Assembly: GCA_014706295.1 (NCBI GenBank) | Contig: JACSVZ010000016.1 | Location: forward strand, 5,065,168-5,129,167 | Reading direction: 5' to 3' | Length of the DNA stretch: 64,000 nucleotides | From: Lycocorax pyrrhopterus obiensis | Taxonomy: Eukaryota > Chordata > Aves > Passeriformes > Paradisaeidae | Shown: positions 52,989 through 64,000 of the stretch, in pieces | Numbering within the stretch: position 1 is the first letter of the stretch | How the letters are laid out: each line of letters opens with the position of its first letter | The notes under the pieces: model-generated | Database searches by the model: none | What the model saw: only the letters and a program-made list of their open reading frames with translations | Told to the model about the DNA's origin: nothing | Position numbers and translations under genes: made by a program

Positions 52989-53006
52989 CAGCATGAACTC
53001 ATGCTG
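52989..53006. repeat. Hairpin CAGCATG-AACT-CATGCTG
   Basis: A 7-bp perfect stem with a 4-nt loop. A near-identical hairpin, with one extra A in the loop, lies at 61474-61492. Confidence 0.75.
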
Positions 53007-56000
53007 TTCCAGTGGTGGGAATGATTACTGTTCTGAATGCCCTTGGAATCAGGATCTCCATATATTAAACCCAGTTTTGAATCAGACTCCAGGGATCTTT
53101 TTCCTTTTTAGCAAGTCACAACATGCCTGGGTAGAGAGACTCTGCTTCATCTGGATGCTCAATAGAGAATCTACTCAAATTCAGGTACACAAAAAAAAAA
53201 GCTGTGAGCAGCTCTACCCTGAGTCTCCAGGGAAATCACTTTTCATTTTGGGTATGTTGATGGATCATAGGGCAACAGCCATGGCACACACAATGAACTA
53301 TTAGTGAGTTTGTCCCATAAGTTATCTGCACTTGAGATAGAGAGAAAAAAGTTTGATTTGCCTTAAAGGCAGAAATGTTCCACCAGAGGGGAATGATTGA
53401 CTGACCTTGGAGCACTAAGGCTGATCATTTGGCACTAGTGTAAATGAAAAATTCATCATTACCAATGATTTTTGACTGCCCTAGAAAAACCAAATATTAA
53501 TATGGTTTAATACAGCACAATTGAAAATCCAGAATGCAATAAAACTTTCATATCATGCTAGCACAGGGATTTCTTTGTGCTATTCATTCAAAGAGCGGGA
53601 TATTCTCCCTCTCTGTTTCAAGTCATCCTTTCTGGAACTGAAACAATATGGTATTACACCGAGTACCTGTCACCACCCTTTCAATATATGGGCTCACAGG
53701 TGTTTTCAGTCTTACAGAAATGATAAAACTCCTGTCTGCATCTTCCCACAAGTTCTGAACACAGAGTCCTTGCGTTATTTCCCCAAGAAGTATTTGGATA
53801 CCTGCTTTATAACAGTCTGTGAGGTACTTTGGCACTAGGAAACTCTATTCCAGAGGAAAAGCTGAGACAGAAAAGGGGATTCTCACCCTAGACAGGTGAT
53901 AGTAACCTTTAGAGGCTCAGAGCTGATAAACAACCAAAGTCTGTGACATAGAGACCCTCAAAAGCCACAGGCCAAATACAAGATTTCATATTTTTCCTAC
54001 CCTGAAATTGGGATGCCACTTGTAGAAAAAAAAAATAATAGTCTACCTTGGAATAGTGTAAAATATGAACTAGCCACAGGGGATTCATATTTTCTAATTA
54101 AATGCCGATTAAAATCAATTAAGAAGCTATAGCAGTCCTGCACTAATGAGGGAAATCGTATTATTACCTCTGCATTAAGTACTGTATCATCCACTAATTC
54201 CATTTAATCACAGTGAAATTTTTTGTAATACAAGGACCTTGACTAATATTGCAGCAGATTTGAACAAAAATTATGCAGTTGCAGTGTTTCCCAGCCAAAG
54301 TAACACCTTTTCCTGTACACTGCACGCTATGGTGACTCTAAATGTGATCTTGTGACAATTATAAGAGGCATCATCTCCATTTTTTAATTCCTTCATGTTT
54401 GAATAGGGTTTTTTAACTTAAAGGATTGCCAGTAGTAAATTTTCCTTGTCTTGTTAAAATGCTTGTAGAATTATAAAGTGCTGTGATACAAGATTTATAA
54501 AATCTCGCTGCTGTGTCTGAAGGCTCCAGTAACAAACAAAGAGCACAAAGATGATGGCAATATGTAATCTAGAAAATCCACTGGGAAGAGTAAAGTGAGG
54601 ACCTGAAACTCAGAGCTCAGGCTTGTAATGCCCTTGTTGGTTGGATTCTGGTCTCTGTTTTGTAAGTGGCTCACGCTGGGCTCACTGGTACAAACCCAGC
54701 TGGCTGGCTGAAGCAGCCACAGAGTATATCAGTGCTTCCGTAGGCAATGGGGGCTGCAAGTAACACAGACCCCTGTGAACCAGGGCACTTGGTGAAGAAG
54801 CACCTAACTGTGCCAATCAGAACTGAATTGCAGGCTTCCACCCTCACTAGCCACTAAGCATAAATGTGTCTGAAAATGCTTTATAGTGATTATAATGTTA
54901 GGCTGAATGGTGCTGACAATTTATTCATGGGTTCCCAATAATGATCATTTTTAATGTGATTTCCATACTTCCCCAAGCTTTTTTATGCAGCCTCTCTGTG
55001 AGACATCTTTACTCTGTCATTACACAGAGAAGTGGAACAGAAGAAAATCTACAACTGTGTTTGCAAACGTTATTGCAACCAGAGTGGGAAAGGGAGCAAA
55101 CGTTGTCTTGGAGACTGGCACTGCTCACCATGCTGATACTTGACAGAGAACAGGTACTATCACCGCGCTGCCACGCTGCATTCAGGGACTTGGGACCTGC
55201 CGTGCTCCCTCCGAGCCAGCTGGTCTTGCAGCCCATCTCTCAAGGGTGTCCAGCATGAGCCATTCATGCAGAGACACCCGAAACTGCACAGGGAGGCTGG
55301 GGAAACTACGTGCTTATATTGAGCTTTATTTTAGACCATAAAGTCATCAGTGCAAAGCAGGTGTTCCTGGCAGGTGAAGAAACACTACCCTTGATCCCAA
55401 ATTTAAATGGAGCATAGTGACACAGGGAACAACAGATCCAATGATTTGCAATGACTCAGGGAGCTGAACACGGGATAAACCCACTGTATTGGAAATGAGT
55501 ATTGTATGATTGGATGTATTACTTTTAGAACACTCAGCTCCTCCTGAATATTGCTGAAGTCTCTACTATTGGGGACCCTCTGGTAGGCCAGATCTTGCTA
55601 TGGATCCCAAACAGAACTCCAGTAGCCCATGAGGGCTGCAGTCCTACATACCCTGGAAACCAAAGCATGGTCACTATAGTAATTCATGGGGTTTAGGCAA
55701 TGAGAACAAAAATCAGAGAATAAAAGAGGGAACCACTAATAAGCAAAGCAATGATCTGCAAAATGTTTTTAAAATGGAAGAGTGTTTATCTAAATCTCAT
55801 CCTTGGGAAACTTTTGGCCTCTTCAAAAGTCTTGACCAGAATCGCCAAGCTCTCACCCTGGGGAATTCAAGCACTTTCTGTCAAATGAGAGGAAACTAAC
55901 CCACCTGAGTTCTCCTCATTTTGGGATGAGCCTTTATACCTGATGAAGATAAAAATCCAAAGAGGGGTTGGTAGTACAGCACGCAGCTGATAGAAACAAC

Positions 56001-56920
56001 ACTTTGAATGGTGTACATTGTCAAAAAAATTTCTGTGTTGGCTTTTTATTAAAAAGCTTGCTAGGCCTTTCTAGGACTGACAGAGAGAAGGAAATGTCTT
56101 GCAGCAGTCAAGGCTCACAGGGCAATTGTTGCAGTTTAGAGCTCATCATTTTCCCCTCCTTTCATTATTCCTCAGCCCGCTGTGGCTGACATTATGCATA
56201 ACCAGCTCACAATCACTTCCTTATTGCATTTGATTTCCCATGTTTCGCCCTGCGGATTTTATCTTGCTAATGAAACCCAGGGTATTTGTCCTCAGGTATT
56301 CACATGGTCCCCATTGCCAGAGAGCCTGAAGACCTGAACATCTTAATGGAGCCTTACAAATTCCACTGGCTGCTTCTGAACCACCCGAGATGAAAATAGA
56401 CTTTAAGTCATTCAGGCTGGGTCACTGGTGTTGTGTATCAATTATGCAGATTCCCTCAAACGGATTCTAAAAGCATCTGTCACACATGAAAGAGAAAAGC
56501 TCTATGAGCCTTTCCAAACAGAAATGTCTTTTGTTCTCTGACGACTTCATACATAAAGGTGTGAAACGAGACGGCTCAAACAGGCTTTCCTATGTCATGG
56601 AGCAAGGGGAGCCTATTGCAGGGATGTGGGGAAGATAGCTTTTCATGGATCCTAAGGACTGGATGGGTGAGGTGGGGGCTGCCTACCCCCAGCCCAGGAC
56701 TCGCCCTGGGGCAGTTCTCACTGAGGGAAGATTATAAAGGGAATTCTGTTCCCTCTCTGAGCACACAGGAACTTTCCGAGAGGAAACATGCACAAGCACA
56801 AGGCTATGAAGGTTTCAAAGACTGTATAATGAGAGTGATATGCTGATAATCAGCTTAATTCCCATTTCAAACACCAAAGTCCTTTTGTGAATCCGGCCCT
56901 ATAGACTTAATCCTGCATAT

Positions 56921-56938
56921 AGCTTAATTAGCTTAATT
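56921..56938. repeat. 9-bp direct duplication AGCTTAATT x2
   Basis: Two exact copies lie back to back, with a third copy of AGCTTAATT about 70 bp to the left. The units contain TAATT homeodomain-type cores. Possible regulatory cluster; not shown. Confidence 0.7.
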
Positions 56939-58851
56939 GTTGGCCATGTCTGGTAAAGGGAGGGTGGGCAGGACAGGGTGCTCTGGGGAAAATGTCCACA
57001 CCCAGCAGGTCAAAGAAAAGCTTATGGTGGATGGGGCTTGGAGGGCTCTAAATGGAAACGGCTTTGTTTCAGGAACAAGAAGCCTGGGAAGAGGCTGCAG
57101 AAGTTTGTGCTCAGATAGGCAGAAGTAACTGGGACTGAATGAAGAGGAACCTCTTAAAGCTTTTCAGGACCAGAATGGTCCCATGCCCAGGGCACTGAGG
57201 ATTGCTTTTTCTTTCTTGTCTCCAGACGAATGTCTAATTTCACTGTTTATGACCAGGGAAGTGAGCGTGCAAGGATCTTGTGACTTATTTCTGCTCACTC
57301 TGGAAGAGCACAGCTCAAACTTGGCCGTATTACCTCCATGTGCCACTGTTCTTCATGCTTTCCCTGGGACAGGTTCCATGTGCTTGTAGCTTGGGACCCC
57401 TTACAGGATCAAGATCACACTCCTCTGCAAACTGCTTCCTGACATGCAGGGAGAATGTGAGGCTGTGCCTGAGGTCCTCCTGTGGAGGGGACTCTCACAG
57501 GCATGGAAAGGGCTCTGGGACCAGAGCTGCTCCTGATGCCTTTGCAGGGACACAGTCTGCCATGTGCCCCTCTGGCATCACAGCTAACCTTCAGTCACCC
57601 TAGAGTACAGGGGCTGAAGTTACACTTTCCCCTATAAATCACTAATAATTCAGCAAAAGAAACACTTCAGTATCATCCTTTCTTTAAGGACAGTAAAATA
57701 GAAGTTAGTCTTGTCTGGGCAACTTCAGGGAAAGTATTTTCTGTTGCATACAGGGAACATGCAATTTTACTTTATGTAGCAAAAGGCAGGTGTGTAATTG
57801 AATGAATATCTACCTAAGTATCCATATAAACCTTTTTAGGCAATTGAGACTACCAGAACTGAAGTAGATTTTGGAACTTTTTTTGTTTACCCTGGTATAC
57901 ATGGTTAAATGAGGAGAAAGTTGGGTCAAGCTGTCTCGGTTTGTAGAAGCCTTAAAAAATAAGCTATCCTTCTGCAGTGAAGAAACCATTAAACATCAGT
58001 TCCATAAATATTTACTCATGTGAAAGAAATCCTTAATCCAAAGAGTTTGAGAAACAGTCTTGTTTTACTTGTCCTACTATAAAAAGAATCCAAGCCTGCC
58101 CAACCTGATCAAGCTGCCTTTCTAATATTGTAAACATGTGTATGGAATTGTTTTTTACATTTTCCCACGATGTCCCAGAGGACAGCATCGTATTATATTA
58201 TACACCAAAGCCACAAGCATTTAAACAGCCATAAAGTTCACCCTGGCTATCAGCTAGTTCCTCAGTCAGTCAGGCAAGACAGTTAAACTGGAGTTAGAGT
58301 AAAGAGTGAGCACCAGGAATTTCAGAGAAAAGAATCTTTAAAGAATGTGGAGTCATCCGCAATCCCAGATCTGCGTTGTACAACAGAAACTACGAGACTC
58401 ATGGGTGCATTTAAACAACCAGAAAAGGAGAAGCAACATCCCTAAACTCCTCTCCCTGCCCCCAGGCAGTGCTGTCAGTGTGGTTTGTGCAGCAGATGAT
58501 CGATGCTTCCTTGGCAGTGGACTCTTGGCTGGAGTTTGCCCTTCCTCCTGCCTCGCACAGCTCACACTGGAGACAGGTCTCCACACAAGCTCAGCACGCC
58601 TGCTCAGCTACCAGCCAGGTGCTCTGTACTCCTCAGCACATGGATTAAGAAGTAAATCTCTTGCTTCGGAGCTGTACTCCTAAATGTAATGTGAACACCC
58701 ACCAGCTTGAGACAGTCACCATTCCTGTTGAGAGAGCCTGAGGCTTCCAAACACCTACAGCTTTAATGTCTGAACCAAAGCCTGGTTCATGGCAGAACCA
58801 GGGTCCCTGGGTGATGACAGTCACACAGCTGCTGATGGACCTGTGCAGGAT

Positions 58852-58899
58852 GGGCACTGCTGAGCTGTGACAAGCCCTCTGAGCTCAGCAGCACTGCCC
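58852..58899. repeat. Bulged 15-bp inverted repeat (hairpin)
   Basis: GGGCA followed by CTGCTGAGCT pairs with AGCTCAGCAG and, after a 3-nt bulge CAC, with TGCCC. The loop is 15 nt. This is the most stable-looking hairpin I found in the window. It is shorter than a usual microRNA precursor stem, and I recognise no microRNA in it. Confidence 0.85.
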
Positions 58900-60252
58900 C
58901 CATGTAAAGCTCTCATTTCACTCTGTCTCTGTTAAGCTGAACAAAGTAGCTGTCAAACACTTCACCTTCTCTCCCCAGTTGCTTGACTTTCCTGTTATTT
59001 TGGCTCCTTACACCATACTCTTTGTTTAAAGTACTAAGCATTAGCATGTCTTTCTCCCCCCCACCAGTGCTTTACAATCTGTTCTGCTGCTTCAGACAGG
59101 TGGTGTGTCTTGGTAGACCACGCATCTCATCTTCTTCTCTGTCCTGACAGTCTCTGACCCCTTGTACACACTTTTCACGCTTCTAGTCAAATGGGCATCT
59201 GTTTTCTCCTCCTTCCTCCTTATGGGAAGGTTTCATCTAAGTGCTTACCAGACTCTGCTCTCTAACAGTCATTCAGTAACTCAAAAAATAAGAATTTTTT
59301 AGAGGAATTTTGTTTGACTGTTCATACAAAAGCCTCCTTTCCTCTTGAACACACTTGTTCAAACTTACTTTGCATTTAGTTTCTCCTGTAAAAGTAAACA
59401 TATGCAAATATGTTTTTTCATTTAAGGCATAACTATATTATTCTATTAATTAAAAAAACACCCCCATGTACTTTTCCATTACAAAATTGTGGTCCTGATT
59501 TACAATAAGCACTCCTTACAGAAAGCTTAATTGATGCTTTAGCAGGGGAGCCTATTATCATTCAGTGTTTGCTAATAGTCAGTGGCTAGAGTTTATACTT
59601 CTCACAGAAGTAGTGTTTAATTTTCTCCCAGTGTTACCTACCACTAGCGGATTTAGCTTATCAGAAAACGCAGCAATAAGCGTACCCAACTCCCAGCCTC
59701 TAACTGGAGCAAGTCAATATTCTTCAGTTGGGATAAAAAAAGAAAAGTGAAGGCAGCTTTTTGAAAGGCCCCCAGTCTTACTTTTTTCTGGATTTTTTAA
59801 AAAAATAAACATTAATGAAAATATATTTGGCACGAAAAATTTCTAGGCAGCAGAAACATTACCGAGCGGACCTCCTTTCACTCACATAAAGCCACTGGCC
59901 ATGCCCTCAGTTGCAGTTGCTGTTTTGCTGCACCCTTCTGTTGCTGGTTGCATGAAAGATTAATAAGGGTTGGGGTTACTGGCTTGAGAGCTTTCGTGGG
60001 ATTGTACAGCAGCAGTTAGTTCACATAAACATGAGGCAAGCACTGTTTGCTCTTTTGCCCTGTCTCTCCTACAGGAAGGGTTATCAGTTTGCTGTCTGTA
60101 ACCATCTAGGGCCTGAGGAAAAACATAATTTATTTCAATTGACGTAGACAAAGTTCACTGAGACCCTCTCAGTATTCAGAAGAAAACTAAAAGTGAAGCT
60201 GGAGAAGCTCCATGCAGCCATGGCTGAGTCTGCAGAATGAAGTGTGGAGGAG

Positions 60253-60268
60253 TGCACACATGTGTGCA
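60253..60268. repeat. 16-bp perfect palindrome
   Basis: TGCACACATGTGTGCA is its own reverse complement and shares the 10-bp core ACACATGTGT with the palindrome at 5434-5451. Function unknown. Confidence 0.85.
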
Positions 60269-61438
60269 TGGAAAGCGTGTGTGATTGTATTAATATTAAC
60301 TTACAGCATATGGACATTATACCTGGTATCTCCAATTTTCTGGATCACTCGTGTGAGGTCACCACTCCATTTGGCTTTTCTGCAAATATTGTGGAACACT
60401 GAAGATGTTTAAAAGACATCTTTTCCAGACATCTTGTGAGGTAATTTTGACAGGGTTTATCCTTCCTAGAACTTACCAGTATTACAGAAAAAATATATAC
60501 AAAAATATATTCTAATTTATTTTTTCAAGTATTTTATACAGGCAAACACATGCACATTATGGATATCCACAAACTCTCCATACAAGATGCATGTGTGATT
60601 TTATGTACATATGTCTACATGTAAACTATATGCAAAACATGTATTTGGGTTCCTGCAGGTAGGAACTGACAATAGGTGTGCAGATACATTAAACTGGACT
60701 GTGGTCTAGTTTTATTTCATAAAAATTGTATAGGATTAAGTTGGATTACTTCATAAAGATCTACAACCAAGTCCGCTGTATTCCACCCAAGAGGAAGGCA
60801 TGGGTATTCAGAAGGCCCTAGAAACCTGTCAGCATTAAAGCAGAATAAGAGAGATTTAAAGTATTGCTTCTGATCTACAGAGTTTCTGCAGCAGGGACAG
60901 AGAGAACGATTCTGTGACACAGGATCCCAAGGCTTTGATCAATCCCAGTGTGCAAAGCCTGCTTTGATAAGGAGCAGGAGGGTGTGTCAGTGCTGCAGGA
61001 CAGTGTAAACACATCCGAGCCATCTCACACAGCCTAAGTGGGAAGCAGAGCAGCCTCGATGCAGCAGCAGAGAGCAGAGTCAGCTGAGAGGCACTGTGGG
61101 CCCCCGTCACCCAGGGTGCTGCCCTGACAGGCCTGTGCCCGGTGTCTGCCCCGTCCAACAGCCCACTTGGAAATCAGATCTCCAGTCAGAGCCTAGGGTT
61201 GAACCATGGTTCAACAGCAAAGCACACAAGACCCAGGATGGTGTTTACTGCTGGGCTCCTCAAACAGAAAGCCAGGCTTCTCCTCGTGGGAGAAGTGTTC
61301 TGCCCCAGACTGCATGTTATAGCAAGTTACTGCTGATACCCGATTTCCTACTCGTGTTCTGTTCCTGAGTCCCAACCAGTGATTCTGTGTGAACATATTT
61401 TTTTTAAGCAACTTCAGTTATCCAGACTTCAACTACTA

Positions 61439-61460
61439 TTTTTTTTTTTTTTTGCTACAG
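61439..61460 (+). other. Poly-T tract followed by acceptor-like GCTACAG
   Basis: Fifteen T are followed by GCTACAG, preceded by TCAAC, which resembles a branch site. As a 3' splice site this would score well, and the frame after it stays open for about 60 codons to 61645. No exon similarity is recognised and no donor has been assigned, so it may be chance. Confidence 0.25.
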
Positions 61461-64000
61461 AGAAATACAGATGCAGCATGAAACTCATGCTGAAATTCTG
61501 TGTGAGGAATCCAGAGAGATTCCCAGTCCTTTTTGAAGAGGATTATCCATGTCCTCATTCCCCTCTGCAGGGACAACAACAGAAGCTACTGCCATCAGGC
61601 AGTCTCCATTGCTCTGCCAAATCCAACAGGCAAGTTCCCTGCTGACACAACTCCATTAAAACCAATGGATTTTCATCTTTGGAGATTATGGCCCTAAAAC
61701 TCTTTTCAGGGACTTCCCAGGAGAGAGAGCACAGATTGACCTTGAAAAGAAATTAAAGGCTCTGTCATCGATTGCCAATATTTGCAATTCAACAACTGTA
61801 AGCTCAGAGAGGAGCAACACCTGGAAAGAATTCCACAAATCCTGTGCATAAAAATCATGCCTAAACAAAACAAGCACATGCTTCTATGCTTAGCCCCCAG
61901 CAACAGGGATGTCATGTATAATGTGTGTGTAAACACGTACCTGCTTTCTTTCTAAGGCTTCAGGAGCCTGTGGTACACAATGCTAGGGGTGCTCCATTCA
62001 GTAAAGTCCATTAAGCACACTGTCTAAACACTTACAGAAAGAAAGCAACAAAAATGAAGAGTCACAACGCATTATGAAACTTCATTTCCAAAGTTCAGAT
62101 TCCTTCATTTGAAAGAATTCACATTAGAAATTAATGTGGATTAAGTGTTCTTGGGATCTCTGGATACTCAACCCTAAGCCTACATGAGAAGAATTCAAAA
62201 CCAGACCTCCTTTTTCCATCCAAGCTTCCTCCTCCTGCTGTAGTTTCCAATGAAGTCACCATCCTCTGTAGCTCACCACAGTTGTCACTAAGTTCAGTGG
62301 AGCTCTCACAGTTGCATCAGGGATTTATTTGGAACCTTATGTTGACTTTAACATGGGAACATGTGGAACCAGACACGTTTAAGAGGAAAGGGCTATTTAA
62401 AATAAACATCTGGGGAAAAATAAAGGAGACAGGAGAGCTCAGTGCTCTGCACACATCTCGAGCTGCTAACAGCTAGATTTGCAGTTATGGCGGGTAGGCT
62501 GCACCAGGGTTAGCTGGAATCTGTCCCTGGGAATTTTCCCGAGTGCTGTCAACAGTATGCCTGGGCTGGATCTTATTTTAGCCATCCAGCTTAACCATCG
62601 TCTGTCTAACTCCAGAAATGATGCACACCCCTCTCCTTCCACTGAGGTTTCCCCCCAGGATCAAGAGACAGAAAACCATGCCCACGTCTGGCACTGATTA
62701 CGAGACAATCCCATCCACGGGCCAGGGGAAGGATGAACAACACGTGGGGAGCTCTGTGCAGTGACCGGGAAATTCACGGCACAGCGGAGTAACTCCGGGC
62801 TCACGCGCTCAGGTTACACAAGAGCCTTGTTTTCGTTGTGTACCACCACCCAGCCTGGCTGGCTGTCACCTCCCACTTCCCAGGGCCTGCTGATATTGGT
62901 CTGTTTGTTTGCTCTTAATGCAAGGCATCGAGAATTTGGCATGATTCACTAAATGGATGCACTTCCCTGGCAAGACAAGCAGCAGAAATACTTCCTTCCA
63001 AGGAAAACAGTGTTTCTGTGACACAGCAGAGCACGCTGAATCCCCTCAGTCCTCTCCAGTCACTGCTTCCCTATCCACACGTGGATATGAGACAGAAGAG
63101 ACTTTCCTGCTGGCTGCCTACTGCACAGCTCCAGCAAGCTTGTTCACATGAATAGATCAGACTGCTGAAAGATGAGATTTGAGGGGGGGGGTCTGGCTGA
63201 GCATTTGAAGCCTCAGCAGACTGGTTAGTTACCAGTTAATTAGAAACAAAACTCACACTTGTTTAAAAAAAAAAAATAAGAAGCTTTGGCAAAATAAGAA
63301 CTAATAAATTTTATCTTGGTCCACACAATGATGCATATTTTACAGCTTTAAAAAGCAAGAAGAGACAGAAGATTAACTTGTAAGGCAAAAGTGTGAAATA
63401 CTCTTTGCAACTACTTTTTAAAGCAATTTTGACATCCCCAAAATAAGAAACATTTGCTTTCATAATATTCTCTTCCTTTTCAGTAGTACAGAGAAAGTGA
63501 ATGAAAAAAAAAAAAATCCACCCCATTTTTCCTAAGAGTTTGGATCACTTGGAGGACAGGGCAATAGTAAAACTGGGCTGCTCACTCAGGAAGGATGAGG
63601 GTTTGCAGCAGCCTGCGGGAGCCTCTCTGTGCAGTGGGTGTGAAACACTCAGTGCTGCAGGAGCAGACGGGGCCAGCGGCAGGCCTGCATCTCTGCCCAC
63701 AGCAAGGGCATCCACAGAAGGCACTTAGAGCACAAAATGTGCCTGAATCGTGCTCCTCAGCACTGCCAGCAGAGCTTTACGCTTTTGCATTACCTATCCA
63801 GGCACTGGCTGGGCTGAACCTCAGCCTGTGTCTGGATCCATGGTGGTATTTTCAGTCTGAGCTGGAAATGTGTTTTCTGCAGGCCAGCTCAGACATGTTC
63901 ACTAAAACTGCAAGGGCTGATTTTTAACATCTTTAGAAAAGGCCTTCAAATAGCTGATCGTGTAAAGGCCAGAGAGAAACAGAAAGCTATCTCATCTAAT

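Larger units (their letters stand above)
49666..58851. other. Intergenic block
   Basis: About 9 kb with no recognisable exon, RNA gene or named repeat. Features of note are the CAGCATG/CATGCTG hairpin at 52989-53006 and the AGCTTAATT duplication at 56921-56938. A weak CTCF-like core CCACCAGAGGGG near 53382 lacks the GC end of the motif. Confidence 0.6.
58900..64000. other. Intergenic block at the right end
   Basis: About 5 kb with no supported gene. It is AT-rich at 59400-59830 and 60480-60640. It holds homopolymer tracts (T at 61439-61453, G at 63183-63191, A near 63264-63275 and 63505-63516), a palindrome and a splice-acceptor-like run listed separately. Confidence 0.6.

Noticed and set aside
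53375..53395. CTCF-like CCACCAGAGGGG
   Set aside because: The 3' GC part of the motif is absent (GGGGAATG follows), so the match is weak.
27541..64000. Otospiralin (OTOS), a neighbour upstream of GPC1 in mammals
   Set aside because: No frame with the expected small secreted protein was seen; the gene may lie further right or be arranged differently.
1..64000. CRISPR array, operon, prophage or intact endogenous retrovirus
   Set aside because: No regularly spaced repeats, no polymerase, integrase or envelope-like frames, and no paired long terminal repeats were seen; the sequence is vertebrate non-coding DNA.

Overview
The window looks like vertebrate, most probably bird, chromosomal DNA. It has one recognisable protein-coding exon inside a strong CpG island. 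Interspersed repeats are sparse, and those I can name are truncated CR1 non-LTR retrotransposon pieces, the dominant repeat family of birds and other sauropsids. I see no bacterial operon, no intact mobile element and no recognisable viral coding region. Turtle or crocodilian origin cannot be excluded from sequence alone; the low repeat density favours a bird.

The anchor is exon 1 of glypican-1 (GPC1) on the minus strand, 26573-26729. It encodes a signal peptide followed by the first part of the mature N-terminal domain and ends at a good GTGAGT splice donor. The gene is transcribed right to left, so everything from 26572 down to 1 is read as the 5' part of GPC1 intron 1. That intron is at least 26.5 kb long here, and I could not find exon 2. 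The intron holds four CR1 fragments, an (AT)n microsatellite, several inverted repeats and a second, smaller CpG-rich patch at about 21.64-21.86 kb with a very good CTCF-like motif.

The promoter island runs from about 26.27 to 27.54 kb. It contains GC boxes that also form a G-quadruplex motif, a pentamer repeat, a 16-bp tandem duplication and a four-codon upstream reading frame in the probable 5' leader.

From about 27.5 kb to the right end I see intergenic DNA upstream of GPC1. It holds one more CR1 3' end, small tandem duplications, several hairpin-forming inverted repeats and a run resembling a splice acceptor. One minus-strand open frame near 49.3 kb reads somewhat like protein but matches nothing I recognise. 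Most open frames elsewhere are ordinary chance frames in non-coding DNA.

I do not see a new multi-gene system. The items most worth a second look are the intronic CpG/CTCF element, the promoter architecture with its short upstream frame, the hairpins at 58.85, 35.54 and 18.72 kb, and the unexplained 49.3 kb frame.
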